A DNA stretch of 64,000 nucleotides from positions 1 to 64,000 of the forward strand of contig CAMBEE010000008.1 in NCBI GenBank assembly GCA_945865665.1, written 5' to 3'. Source of the stretch: an uncultured Clostridium sp. (GTDB taxonomy: Bacteria > Bacillota > Clostridia > TANB77 > CAG-508). The notes under the pieces were generated by a model. The model had not been told where the DNA came from. It did not search any database and saw only the letters and a program-made list of their open reading frames with translations. A program made the position numbers and the translations under genes. Position 1 is the first letter of the stretch. The number at the start of each line of letters is the position of its first letter. Below are positions 34,864 to 44,198 of the stretch, one piece after another.

Positions 34864-35970
34864 TTATTGTTGTCTATTACTATCTCTTCTTATTTTCATT
34901 TGCATTATTGTTCTATTTAATACTTCGATATTTTTCTCTTCAATTTGTGCTTTTGCTTGTTCTAGTGTTATTTTATCATTTACAAATAATGATGCTATAG
35001 AATTAATTAGTCCTATACTTCCTTTATCTGAACTTTGTATTGCATCTTCTATTTCTGATACACTTATTTTTTCTTTTCTTATAATTCCCGCAACTATATT
35101 ATCTACAACCATTACTTCTGGTACTAAAACTAATTTGCCATCTCTTCCTGGTAATAATCTTTGCGATACAACTAATTTTAATAATGAAGATAATAGATAT
35201 TTTATACTTGCTTGGTCTCTAACTTCATAGAAGTTTATCATTCTGTCTATTGTTTCTGCACATGATTTTGTATGTAATGTTCCTACAACCAAGTGTCCTG
35301 ATTCTGCCATTTCGATTGCAGCTTCCATTGTTACTTTATCTCTAATCTCTCCTATTACTAGAATATCACAGTCCTCTCTTAAAGAGTTTTTTACACCATC
35401 ACTAAATGTTAAACTGTCTCTACCTTTTCCTATTTCTTTTTGAACTATTAATGATTTTTTTGAATGATGTTTAAATTCAACTGGGTTTTCTAGTGTTAAT
35501 ATTTTTTTGTTTTGTGTTTCATTTATTTCATTTATTAAAGCATTTAATGTTGTACTTTTACCAGAGTTTGTTTTTCCTGTTACCAATATTAACCCTTGTG
35601 GTTGATATGTCATTCTTCTTATAATATCTGGTAATCCAAGTGATTCATATGGTGGTAATGTATTTTTTATAAGTCTTAATGTACATAGTGGAACATCATC
35701 TGATAATGATATATTTACTCTTAGACGGATTCCATTGTGTTCATATGATGTATCTAATTTTCTTGTTGTATTAAAAACTTCGTCTTTATCAACATTTCCT
35801 CTTACCAAGTAGTCATACATTTCGTTCATATCTTCTGGTGTTAAAACATCCATTTCTTCTATTGGTTTTAATTCTCTTGAAATTCTTAGCATTGGTTTAT
35901 TTCCTGCAATTAAGTGCACATCTGATGCATCCTTTTCAATTGCTATATCTAAAATCTTGTCCATATTCAT
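34864..35970 (-). CDS. pilT: Type IV pilus retraction ATPase PilT
   Basis: 368 residues. The N-terminal PAS-like part contains ASDVHLIAGNKPMLR. The RecA-like ATPase core has Walker A GKTNSGKSTT, the Asp box, Walker B CDILVIGEIRD and the His box GHLVVGTLHTKSCAETIDRMI. A segment AGIIRKEK stands where PilT has its AIRNLIRE motif, somewhat changed. PilT depolymerises pili and drives twitching. It is 18 bp from pilC. Confidence 0.95.
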   Translation of the reverse strand: MNMDKILDIAIEKDASDVHLIAGNKPMLRISRELKPIEEMDVLTPEDMNEMYDYLVRGNVDKDEVFNTTRKLDTSYEHNGIRLRVNISLSDDVPLCTLRLIKNTLPPYESLGLPDIIRRMTYQPQGLILVTGKTNSGKSTTLNALINEINETQNKKILTLENPVEFKHHSKKSLIVQKEIGKGRDSLTFSDGVKNSLREDCDILVIGEIRDKVTMEAAIEMAESGHLVVGTLHTKSCAETIDRMINFYEVRDQASIKYLLSSLLKLVVSQRLLPGRDGKLVLVPEVMVVDNIVAGIIRKEKISVSEIEDAIQSSDKGSIGLINSIASLFVNDKITLEQAKAQIEEKNIEVLNRTIMQMKIRRDSNRQQ

Positions 35971-35991
35971 AACAAGTTTCCTCCCTTTATC

Positions 35992-37629
35992 CTAATATAA
36001 AATTAATTGTCTATTTAATTCTTCAAATGTTGTTTCTCCATTCAATATTTTATCTATTCCATCTACAACTAATGGTCTATAATTTTGTTCTAATGCTTTT
36101 TTTCTTATCTCAATTGTTGATGCGCCTTTTACAATAAGTTCTTTTATTTCGTCTGTAATATCTAGGATTTCAAAAACTCCTATTCTTCCATAATATCCTA
36201 TATTATTACATTTTTTACATCCAATAGCATCATATGTCTTTTTACCAGTAAAATCTATTGTTTTTCCATATTTTTCTGCGATTTTTGTCATTATTTCTTT
36301 TTCTTGGTTTGTATATTCTCTTTCTCTTCTACATTCCGGACATATTCTTCTTACAAGTCTTTGTGAAACTGATGTAGCAAGTGTACTTGAAATGTCATAA
36401 TCTGATAATCCCATTTTTCTCATTCTGTTTATAACTTCTATTGCGTCTATTGTATGTATTGTTGATAACACATAATGTCCTGTTTGTCCTGCTTGTATAG
36501 CAATTTCAGCTGTTTCTTGGTCACGAATTTCTCCTAATAATATCATATCAGGGTCTTGTCTTAAAACAGTTCTTAATGCTCCTGAAAAAGTTGACTTATT
36601 TCCTATTTCGATTTGGTTTAAACCATCAATTCTAATTTCTACTGGGTCTTCTATTGTTGTAATATTTATTTCTGGTGAATTAAGATAATCTATAATACTA
36701 TATAATGTTGTTGTTTTTCCGGCACCAGTTGGAGCAGCAATTATTGTTATACTATTCTTTTTGTTAAAGCTTTTCTTTAAGTCTTCTTCTGTTCCTGGAT
36801 AACCTAATTCAAATATATTTCTTATGTCTTCGTTTTTCTTTAATAATCTTAAAACAAATTTTTCTCCACATATATTTGGTTGTGATGAAACACGGATATT
36901 ATAATCATCATACATTAAAATTCTACCGTCTTGTGCTTCTTGTTTTTCTTGATGCATATTTGAAATTGCTTTTAATCTTCCTACTATTTGTTGTTGTTTT
37001 TCTTTTGCTATTTTAGCTGCTGTAAATAATTCACCATCTATTCTATATCTAACTCTTATTTCATTTGCTAATGGTTCAATATGTATATCACTTGCTCTTT
37101 TTTCAATTCCTGTTCTAATAATACTGTCAACTAATTCAATTATTGTTCCTGAAGAAGATGTTTTTGTTATATCGCTTGATGCCATTCCTTCTAAAGATGA
37201 AAGTATCTTTTCTATGTCTTTTTCAAATGTTATGTATTGTTCCATAACAAGTCCTTTATTTAATAATTGCATTTTTACTGAATCTGTTTTTCCTGAGACT
37301 GATTTATCTGAAAAACATACTTTTATTTTACTTCCATTGACCTCAAATGGAATGCACTTATATTTTTTACAAACCTCCAAAGATAAATAATCTGTCGGTT
37401 TTACTTTTAAAGTTCCTGATGTTAGTAAAACTGCTTTTTCACCTAATATTTCTCCTATACTCTGGATTAGTTTTTCTCCATCACATACGTTTAGAGTATG
37501 TAAAATATCTCCAAGTTTCATATTAGGATAATTTCTTTGATATTCTAAAGCTTGTTCTATATCTCGTTCAGTAACAATTCCTCTTTTTACTAATTCAACC
37601 CCTATTGGTAATCTTCTTTTCATTTCCAT
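35992..37629 (-). CDS. pilB: Type IV pilus assembly ATPase PilB
   Basis: 545 residues. An N-terminal MshEN/GspE-N domain (RGIVTERDIEQALEYQR) precedes the ATPase core: ASDIHIEPL, Walker A APTGAGKTTT, DPDMILLGEIRD, and GHYVLSTIHT. The C-terminal zinc-binding module is CPEC...CKKC. PilB powers pilus extension from PilC. The start is the ATG at 37629 after AAAGGAGTG. It sits before pilT and pilC in the same operon. Confidence 0.95.
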   Translation of the reverse strand: MEMKRRLPIGVELVKRGIVTERDIEQALEYQRNYPNMKLGDILHTLNVCDGEKLIQSIGEILGEKAVLLTSGTLKVKPTDYLSLEVCKKYKCIPFEVNGSKIKVCFSDKSVSGKTDSVKMQLLNKGLVMEQYITFEKDIEKILSSLEGMASSDITKTSSSGTIIELVDSIIRTGIEKRASDIHIEPLANEIRVRYRIDGELFTAAKIAKEKQQQIVGRLKAISNMHQEKQEAQDGRILMYDDYNIRVSSQPNICGEKFVLRLLKKNEDIRNIFELGYPGTEEDLKKSFNKKNSITIIAAPTGAGKTTTLYSIIDYLNSPEINITTIEDPVEIRIDGLNQIEIGNKSTFSGALRTVLRQDPDMILLGEIRDQETAEIAIQAGQTGHYVLSTIHTIDAIEVINRMRKMGLSDYDISSTLATSVSQRLVRRICPECRREREYTNQEKEIMTKIAEKYGKTIDFTGKKTYDAIGCKKCNNIGYYGRIGVFEILDITDEIKELIVKGASTIEIRKKALEQNYRPLVVDGIDKILNGETTFEELNRQLILY

Positions 37630-37697
37630 AATAAATTTCACTCCTTTATTATTTCTTTTTTATTAAATGATAGATGCAAATGTTATTAACGTCTTTT

Positions 37698-38156
37698 TTA
37701 TTGGCCGTTTTTCATACTATATACCATTGCATTGTCTCCTGTCATATTTACACTTGATGTTTTAAAATTTATTTTTATTTGATATGTTGAATCTATATAA
37801 ATATAAGAAAATTCGCATTCTTCAACATCTTTGCAAATTTTAATTTTATTTTTATAAACTGATTTATTTTCAGCTTTGTATGTATATTGATTTCCATCGG
37901 AAAAAATTATATAACTTATCTTTTGTCCATCTTCTTCTGTTGTTTTGCACTCAACTATTTCATTGTCTTTTTTGTTAATTTCGTCTAAAAACAAATTAGA
38001 AAATTTGGTATATTGTGTAGTATCTTTGCTTATATTATCAACATTAACATTTTTATAAAAAAATGTCGTCAATGTTGCAATTAAGCTGACTACTATAACC
38101 ATACCTATAACATATATAATTAAAGATGTAAGTGTGATTCCTCTATTATCTTTCAC
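37698..38156 (-). CDS. Prepilin-like minor pilin
   Basis: 152 residues. The leader NRGITLTSLIIYVIGMVIVVSLIATL fits a type III signal (G before the cleavage site) with the hydrophobic helix after it. Position +5 is Ser, not Glu. The C-terminal part is a beta-rich globular head. It corresponds in position to PilW/ComGF-like minor pilins. Last pilin of the operon before pilB. Confidence 0.75.
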   Translation of the reverse strand: MKDNRGITLTSLIIYVIGMVIVVSLIATLTTFFYKNVNVDNISKDTTQYTKFSNLFLDEINKKDNEIVECKTTEEDGQKISYIIFSDGNQYTYKAENKSVYKNKIKICKDVEECEFSYIYIDSTYQIKINFKTSSVNMTGDNAMVYSMKNGQ

Positions 38157-38171
38157 TTTTTATTTCCTCCA

Positions 38172-38603
38172 CTAATCAGTAATATATGTTGATATATCTA
38201 TATTTTCTGTGCTATTTCCTACCTTAAAAGATACTGTTACTGTTAATTCTTTTAATAAATTTTTTTGTTTTGATTTATCATTTTTTATTAACACATAATC
38301 TTTTATCGTTGTTGTTTTACTATATCCTGTAAAATTATTATTTTTGTCCATAATATCTTTTTCCGAAATAGTATCCTTTTTATCTATTCCTTTATTATTG
38401 TATTCGTCAACATATCCATTTGCTTTTAACTGTTCTATTTCTTGTACAGCATATGCTGTTGCAATTTCCATCCTTTTTGTTCTTTCAGAGTTTAGATTTA
38501 TGTTCATTATCAAATTTGCTAATACTGATATAAAAATAGTTATTATAATTATTGAAATTGCTATATCAATGCCTGTTAAGCCTTTTTCTTCTTTTATATA
38601 CAT
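38172..38603 (-). CDS. Prepilin-like minor pilin (PilV-like)
   Basis: 143 residues. EEKGLTGIDIAISIIIITIFISVLANLIM is the prepilin leader and helix; position +5 is Asp. MEIATAYAVQEIEQLKANGY resembles PilV/GspI family heads. It lies 15 bp upstream of the following minor pilin and 19 bp after pilD. Confidence 0.75.
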   Translation of the reverse strand: MYIKEEKGLTGIDIAISIIIITIFISVLANLIMNINLNSERTKRMEIATAYAVQEIEQLKANGYVDEYNNKGIDKKDTISEKDIMDKNNNFTGYSKTTTIKDYVLIKNDKSKQKNLLKELTVTVSFKVGNSTENIDISTYITD

Positions 38604-38622
38604 AGTTCATCCTCTCTATCTT

Positions 38623-39429
38623 TTACATAAATCTACAAACACCTAAAACTACAATTGTAGAAATCACATTAAATATTGATAAATATAATCCAAGTCTTAA
38701 TTGCGGATAATATTGTTCAGTGGTCTTTCTGTTTTTTGAATTTTTTAATCTTTTATTAATCAAATATGCAGATATAAATATAAGTGTTGCTAATATTGTA
38801 TTAATTGTTACATATTCCCCTGTGAATATTGCCATTATCACAATTACCATTAATACTGAATATATGTAACTGTTTTTCGCATATTTTTTTAAGTTAATTG
38901 TATCTATTAATAAAAGGATAATAAATAATGCTAAATATATAGCATATCTATATATACTAGTTTTTTCTATTATGTATAGATATACTATATACATAATGGA
39001 AATTATAACCCCATACATTAATACTGGTTTATTTATTGTTCTATATTCTTTGTCTATTCCTGCCATTAGTATTATAAATGTAAAATATAAAACAAAAAAT
39101 ATGTATTCAATGATTACCTCTGGTTGTAAATTATAAATACTTAATTTTGTTAGATATGCAATTACTACAAAAAATATTCCTGATATTGCTTCTAAAATAA
39201 AATATCTTGGTCTTATTTTTTGTTTACAATATCTACATTTTCCACCTAAAAATATATAACTAAATAGTGGTATTAAATCTAATATATTTAATTTGTGATT
39301 ACATTTTGGGCAATATGAATGTGTATGTGTTATGTCTTCTCCTTTTGGTATTCTATATACTGCTAGAGTATAAAAGCTTCCAAAAGTTATTCCCATTAAA
39401 AATATTATTATATAAAAAAATATATCCAT
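38623..39429 (-). CDS. pilD: Prepilin peptidase PilD
   Basis: 268-residue polytopic membrane enzyme that cleaves and N-methylates prepilins. The cytoplasmic zinc module CPKC...CRYC (residues 40-68) with PRYFILE is typical. Seven to eight hydrophobic segments. The first catalytic Asp is in MAGIDKEYR (residue 126). The second, normally in a GxGD motif, is not clear: candidates are LLLIDTINL (residue 176), or the position near TGEYV where an acidic residue is Glu. This is the only peptidase seen in a cluster with five prepilins. Confidence 0.88.
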   Translation of the reverse strand: MDIFFYIIIFLMGITFGSFYTLAVYRIPKGEDITHTHSYCPKCNHKLNILDLIPLFSYIFLGGKCRYCKQKIRPRYFILEAISGIFFVVIAYLTKLSIYNLQPEVIIEYIFFVLYFTFIILMAGIDKEYRTINKPVLMYGVIISIMYIVYLYIIEKTSIYRYAIYLALFIILLLIDTINLKKYAKNSYIYSVLMVIVIMAIFTGEYVTINTILATLIFISAYLINKRLKNSKNRKTTEQYYPQLRLGLYLSIFNVISTIVVLGVCRFM

Positions 39430-39469
39430 TTTTGTATCCTTTTCTATGTTTATTTTTTATAAAAGGCAT

Positions 39470-39491
39470 ATACATTTGTATGCATATGCCT
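39470..39491 (-). terminator. Hairpin after pilA
   Basis: GGCATAT and ATATGCC pair around a 12-base segment directly downstream of pilA, followed by T-rich sequence. It could partially terminate or stabilise pilA mRNA and so raise pilin yield over the downstream genes. Confidence 0.5.
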
Positions 39492-39510
39492 ATTAATTTT
39501 AAAATTATTA

Positions 39511-39726
39511 TTAATAATTTCCATATTCGTTAAATGCGTTTTCATATTCACCTAATGTGTTGTTTTCAACACCTTGTGCATTAATTGATTTTTCTTTAGC
39601 TTCTTTAGCTTTTTGGAATAATCCTGTTTGTGATAATGTAGCTATTGAAATACCAGCTAATATTAATAGGATTATGATTGTAATTACTAAAGCAACTAAT
39701 GTAATACCTTTTTGCTCTTTTTTCAT
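39511..39726 (-). CDS. pilA: Small type IV pilin PilA
   Basis: 71 residues, very short for a major pilin. Leader MKKEQKG is followed by ITLVALVITIIILLILAGISIATL. The +5 position is Ala where nearly all major pilins have Glu. A charged tail of about 40 residues ends it. The same leader/helix is reused by the surface proteins at 61234-62256 and 62895-63263. It has AGGAGGG at good spacing. A hairpin after the gene supports high expression. Confidence 0.85.
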   Translation of the reverse strand: MKKEQKGITLVALVITIIILLILAGISIATLSQTGLFQKAKEAKEKSINAQGVENNTLGEYENAFNEYGNY

Positions 39727-39809
39727 TATGTTTTTCCCTCCTTTTCCTTTTGATATAATATATATATACTATATTTATAAAAATAAATATAATGCTAATA
39801 ACTAATTAT

Positions 39810-40256
39810 TTATTTAGTTCCTTTATCAGGCAAATAACTTGTTTCTGAATTTGAACTTGTATTTGTATTTGTCTTAGTGTCAGTACTTGAACTTGTTGTA
39901 TTTTCCGATGTTGCACTACCTTGTGAGTTTGAAGTATCTGTACTTCCATCTTCTGCTGTTTCATTACTTTCTACAGATTCAAACGGATTTTTTTTACCTG
40001 GTACATATTCGTTGATTTTTTTGTAATTGCTCAAATCTGTGGAATTAATTTGATAAGTTACAACTATATTATCATCACCAGCATTTTCTGCTGCCTGTAA
40101 ATCTTCTCTAACATTTTCCGGAGTTGTATAAGATACTTTTTCAGGTATTATCTTATTTGTTGGTACAAATTCATATAATAATACGCCTAATATTAATATA
40201 ATAGCTAAAGTTAATAACAAAATTATTATTATTTCTTTTATTATATCTTTTTTCAT
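39810..40256 (-). CDS. Membrane-anchored Ser/Thr-rich protein of the pilus operon
   Basis: 148 residues. One N-terminal transmembrane helix (about 8-30), a short periplasmic-type region with VPTNKIIPEKVSYTTPENV, then a low-complexity Ser/Thr/Asn tail. The position after PilO would suit a PilP-like role, but no PilP domain is recognisable. It may link the assembly complex to the wall. Function is inferred from context only. Confidence 0.65.
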   Translation of the reverse strand: MKKDIIKEIIIILLLTLAIILILGVLLYEFVPTNKIIPEKVSYTTPENVREDLQAAENAGDDNIVVTYQINSTDLSNYKKINEYVPGKKNPFESVESNETAEDGSTDTSNSQGSATSENTTSSSTDTKTNTNTSSNSETSYLPDKGTK

Positions 40257-40273
40257 CTTATTCCCTCCCTTTT

Positions 40274-40996
40274 TTATTTTGTTGTATTGCTAGCACTAGA
40301 TGTTGTATTTGTTGTGTCTGCTGTTGTATTACTGTTAGTATTATTTACGGATGATGTTGTATTAGTTGCTCCTGTTGATGAAGTTCCTGTACTTACAGAA
40401 TTAGAAGAAATTCCTTCTATTTTTATATCTTTGCATACAAATGTTGCTTGTACTGTATCTCCACCTTCTGAAGAAGAATTCATTTTAAATTCTTCGATTT
40501 TATAACCTAATCTTGAATCATCTTCTATATCAGTTATAAATTCTTCTATTCCAACATAACTTCCCGTTGCAGTGAAGTTAAGATTGTAAACATTTTCTGC
40601 TCCAGAAGAGCTACGAGTTACAACCATGTTCATTGATACACCTTCTGTTTTTGCATGGTTTTCTATTCTTACTAATAGGAATTCTATCATATTTTCATAA
40701 GTTTGATTTGCTGCTTCTACATTGTTTTCTGTACTAACATTAACTCTATCTTCATAACTTGTTTTTTCTGTTTCTAATTTTTTTATAGCATCATTCAAGT
40801 CATTTATTTTTTTTTGATAATCGGAACTTGCTAATTTTGTCGCCTCTTTTACCGTTGTATCAAGTTCTTCATTTTTCTGTTTCATTTCCATTATTCCTAA
40901 GATATTGATATTACCAATCTTTAATCCTTTTATCATAGTAATAGCTGTTAATATAATAACCAAAACAGTTAATATGCTTAATAATAATTTTTTCAT
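40274..40996 (-). CDS. pilO: Type IV pilus alignment-complex protein, PilO-like
   Basis: 240 residues. N-terminal transmembrane helix (about 5-22), a coiled coil (about 38-85) and an alpha/beta domain (about 95-195) with the ferredoxin-like pattern NLNFTATGSYVGIEEFITDIEDDSRL seen in PilO. A Ser/Thr/Asn-rich tail of about 45 residues follows. PilO pairs with PilN in the inner-membrane alignment complex. Its ATG overlaps the stop of the PilM-PilN gene by 4 bp. Confidence 0.82.
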   Translation of the reverse strand: MKKLLLSILTVLVIILTAITMIKGLKIGNINILGIMEMKQKNEELDTTVKEATKLASSDYQKKINDLNDAIKKLETEKTSYEDRVNVSTENNVEAANQTYENMIEFLLVRIENHAKTEGVSMNMVVTRSSSGAENVYNLNFTATGSYVGIEEFITDIEDDSRLGYKIEEFKMNSSSEGGDTVQATFVCKDIKIEGISSNSVSTGTSSTGATNTTSSVNNTNSNTTADTTNTTSSASNTTK

Positions 40997-42618
40997 GGTA
41001 AATCACCTTCTATCTTTATTGTAACTATATTATTCTCTTTCTGTCCAGAAGTAGAAATAACATTTGTAAGTATTCCATTTGTTTTTATGCTAGCTGTTAA
41101 ATATCCTAATTGCGCATAACTTTTTGATTGAGCCTGTATTTCTATATGTGTTGATGTTGTGTTTTGTATAGATGTTAACTGAACTTCATTTGGCATAACA
41201 TACATTAATTTGTTTAACAAATTTGGTATTGATTTTTTTAATCTATTATTTTCTTGTAATTTTTTATTAATTTCGTCTAAATTATTTATTTTACTTGTAT
41301 ATTCACTAGTTTTATTTTGTGCACTTTGAATATCATTATTAACTAATGCTATTTGTGAATTTGTGTTATTTATTGATTCTTGTGCTTGTTCCTTTTTTAG
41401 TTCTATTTGTTTATTTATTAAACTTGCAAATGAAGAATAAACTATAAACAATATTAATATTCCTATTGAACTTCTTAATAACGCCTTTTCTATTTTATCT
41501 AGTGGTACATTAAAATCTACTGTAAATAAATTACTTTTTAGTTTTTTATCTTCTTTTGTTGTCTTCTTCTTTCCGCCAACTTCCATTTTCAATATATCTG
41601 GTAATTTATCCATTAAGCTTGTTTTCTTGAAGTTCATTCCAGCAATCCCTTGTCCTAATCCACTAAGTGCTAAAGATATTGCAGAGTTTACTTCTACATA
41701 GTCTTTTACATTTATTTCAGGTGATATTTTTATAAAACTTGGTTTTAGTATTTCACAACGCACATTTTCCAAATATTCTTCAAAATATAAATCTACATTG
41801 TTTATCAAAGCTGCAGTTCCAGTAATATATACTTTTTCAATTTTATCCATGCTATCATTTATTATTTTTCTTATCTGTCCTAAAATATCATATAAAGTTG
41901 GCATTATATCTTCTAAATAACCTGTTTCTTCTTCTGTAAGTTCTTTTCCTTCTGAAGTATAAATTGTTGTTTCTTTACAAATTTCATATGCTTTTTGATA
42001 AGAATTCTCTTTTATATTAATTTTATCTAATATTTCTTGGCTACCTATATCTAATGTTTTTATATCATATATATTTTGATCTAAAATTGTTGTTATAGTA
42101 GTATTTTCTTCTATATTTACAATCAAACAGTTTTCTTTTGGTTCAAATTTTGTAATATCTGATATTGCCATTGATATTGGTATTATATTTTGCAATCTAT
42201 ATGAACTAAATTTTTGTATTTTTTTATTTAATTCAATTTTATTTTCACTTATGTGTATTACTTTTAATCTTTCTTTTTCCTGTGTATCAGGAGTAATTGC
42301 ATATCTTGTTTCAAAAACATTTGGGTTATAATTTTTATCGCCACAATAAGCCTCAAATTCTGTCTTTATTGCTTTAGGTAAATCCTTTTTATTTAATAAC
42401 GCAAATACTTGGAAAAAATTGTACATCTCTTCAGACAAATTTATGCTAATTGGGGTTCTATAACTATATGTTTCTTCGACAATTTGTTTTATTGTTTGAT
42501 CAAGATTATCATAAAACTTTACACCAAAAGATTCTACTTTTATTTGGTCTCTGTCTTTTGAAACTTTTGCATATTTAATTAGGTTTTGTTCTATATATAA
42601 TCCTAAACAAGTTGACAT
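40993..42618 (-). CDS. PilM-PilN fusion protein
   Basis: 541 residues joining two pilus proteins that are usually separate. Residues about 1-330 are an actin-like PilM domain (LGLYIEQNLIKYAKVS, LIVNIEENTTITTILD, KVYITGTAALINNVD). Residues about 375-541 are PilN-like: a transmembrane helix (RSSIGILILFIVYSSFASL), a coiled coil and a small alpha/beta domain. No internal start or ribosome site suggests a split. It opens the pilus operon and is co-translated with pilO. Confidence 0.85.
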   Translation of the reverse strand: MSTCLGLYIEQNLIKYAKVSKDRDQIKVESFGVKFYDNLDQTIKQIVEETYSYRTPISINLSEEMYNFFQVFALLNKKDLPKAIKTEFEAYCGDKNYNPNVFETRYAITPDTQEKERLKVIHISENKIELNKKIQKFSSYRLQNIIPISMAISDITKFEPKENCLIVNIEENTTITTILDQNIYDIKTLDIGSQEILDKINIKENSYQKAYEICKETTIYTSEGKELTEEETGYLEDIMPTLYDILGQIRKIINDSMDKIEKVYITGTAALINNVDLYFEEYLENVRCEILKPSFIKISPEINVKDYVEVNSAISLALSGLGQGIAGMNFKKTSLMDKLPDILKMEVGGKKKTTKEDKKLKSNLFTVDFNVPLDKIEKALLRSSIGILILFIVYSSFASLINKQIELKKEQAQESINNTNSQIALVNNDIQSAQNKTSEYTSKINNLDEINKKLQENNRLKKSIPNLLNKLMYVMPNEVQLTSIQNTTSTHIEIQAQSKSYAQLGYLTASIKTNGILTNVISTSGQKENNIVTIKIEGDLP

Positions 42619-42688
42619 CTCTTCTCCTTCGTTTTATTCTATAATTTTTATAAATTACACGCAAAAATATAATACTTATTTCTCTTTA

Positions 42689-42716
42689 ATTTTACCGTTT
42701 TTAGCAAAAAAGTCAA
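42689..42716 (-). promoter_or_regulatory. Promoter of the pilus operon
   Basis: On the minus strand, TTGACT (42711-42716) and TAAAAT (42689-42694) are 16 bases apart, about 70 bp upstream of the PilM-PilN gene. No riboswitch-like structure was recognised between them and the start. Confidence 0.5.
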
Positions 42717-42794
42717 TAGTTTTGGTATATTTGTCATATAAATATAATATTTTTGTAATATTTCTGTAATAATATTTTTAAAGTGTTTCAGCCT

Positions 42795-44093
42795 TTATTT
42801 TTTATGTAATTTACAAATAAAAAATCCATCTTTTTCTTTGTCTGGTTTTATATTAAATAATCCACTTTTTACAATTTCAAAATCACTATTATTTTTTATA
42901 AAATCATTTACAATATCTTCATTTTCTCCTTTTAAAATACTACAAGTAGAATAAACAAGATATCCTCCTCTTTTTAGATATTTAGAACAAGTTTCTAATA
43001 TTTTACTTTGCAACTGACTAATTTCTTCTATGTCCTCTTTTTTTCTTTGCCATTTTATATCTGGTTTTCTTTTTATAACACCTATTCCCATACAAGGAAC
43101 ATCTAATAAAATTCTATCAAACTTTTCTTTATATTTTTCTTCATATTCTGACGAATTTTTTACATCTGTATTTATTATTTTTATTCCTAATCTTTCAGCA
43201 TTTTTCTCTACCAATTTTGTTCTATGTTCATGTATATCCCATGCTTCAATTTTTCCTTTATTATGCATTAATTCAGCAACATATGTAGTTTTTCCACCTG
43301 GTGCAGAACATGCATCTAACACATTCTCATCTTCCTGTGGGTTCAAAACAATTGCCGTTAGACCTGCTGATGCATCTTGAATTGTAAATAATCCTTCTTT
43401 AAAAAGGCTTAAATTTTCAATATTTTTTATTTTATTTAATACTAAAAAATCTTCCATATCTGGAATTTCTCTATATTCAATGTTTGCATCTTCTAGTTTT
43501 CGCATTATTTCTTCTTTCGTAGTCTTTAATTTATTAATTCTTATAATTATTTCTGGTCTTAAATTTAAATTTTTACAAATTTCTTCAACTTCTTCTATTG
43601 TATTGTTTTTCATTAATTCTTCTATTATCCATACAGGCATTGAAGTTGTTTTTGAGATTCTTTCTACATCATCTTTTATTTGAAAAAATTCTTCATAATC
43701 TTCTTTTTCTATCTTTCTCAAAATTGCATTTGTAAAATTAGAGCTTGAAGCATGTCCATATCTTTTTGCCAAATTTACACTCTCATTTACTGCCGCTGAT
43801 TTTGGAATTTTATCTAAAAAAATTATTTGGTATGTCCCCATTCTCAATATATTCAGTATCCATGGTGATATTTTTTTAAGTCTTATTTTTGAATATTTTT
43901 TTATAATCTCATCTATTGTTAGTTTCCAAGTTGTTACTCCATATACTATTTCTGATATCAACCCTATATCTTTGTCATTTATTTTGTTCCTGTTTTGTTT
44001 TATTTCATCATTTAATACTATATTTGAATATGCTTGTTCTTTATCTATTTTATATAGTGTTTTTAACGCTATTTCTCTTGCTTTGTCTATCAT
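42795..44093 (-). CDS. rsmB: 16S rRNA (cytosine-967 C5) methyltransferase
   Basis: 432 residues. An N-terminal NusB-like RNA-binding domain (about 1-140, AREIALKTLYKI...) is followed by the methyltransferase core: SAM motif DACSAPGGKTTYVAELM, motif IV DVPCMGIGVIKRKPDIKW with one catalytic-cycle Cys, and motif VI VYSTCSI with the nucleophile. It methylates 16S rRNA in the cytoplasm. Transcribed away from the hairpin element C region. Confidence 0.95.
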   Translation of the reverse strand: MIDKAREIALKTLYKIDKEQAYSNIVLNDEIKQNRNKINDKDIGLISEIVYGVTTWKLTIDEIIKKYSKIRLKKISPWILNILRMGTYQIIFLDKIPKSAAVNESVNLAKRYGHASSSNFTNAILRKIEKEDYEEFFQIKDDVERISKTTSMPVWIIEELMKNNTIEEVEEICKNLNLRPEIIIRINKLKTTKEEIMRKLEDANIEYREIPDMEDFLVLNKIKNIENLSLFKEGLFTIQDASAGLTAIVLNPQEDENVLDACSAPGGKTTYVAELMHNKGKIEAWDIHEHRTKLVEKNAERLGIKIINTDVKNSSEYEEKYKEKFDRILLDVPCMGIGVIKRKPDIKWQRKKEDIEEISQLQSKILETCSKYLKRGGYLVYSTCSILKGENEDIVNDFIKNNSDFEIVKSGLFNIKPDKEKDGFFICKLHKK

Positions 44094-44198
44094 TTTAATA
44101 TTTTTCCTTTCTTATAATACATGTCTTTATTTTTTATTGATTATATATCTTTTTTTGTTTTTTGGCAATGTGCTTTTTATAATAATTAATGTGTAAAA

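Noticed and set aside
34661..35230. 189-codon plus-strand ORF across pilC and pilT
   Set aside because: It crosses two well-identified genes on the other strand and has no recognisable features.
42619..42794. Cyclic di-GMP riboswitch ahead of the pilus operon
   Set aside because: Such riboswitches precede some clostridial pilus operons, but none of the conserved core was recognised here.
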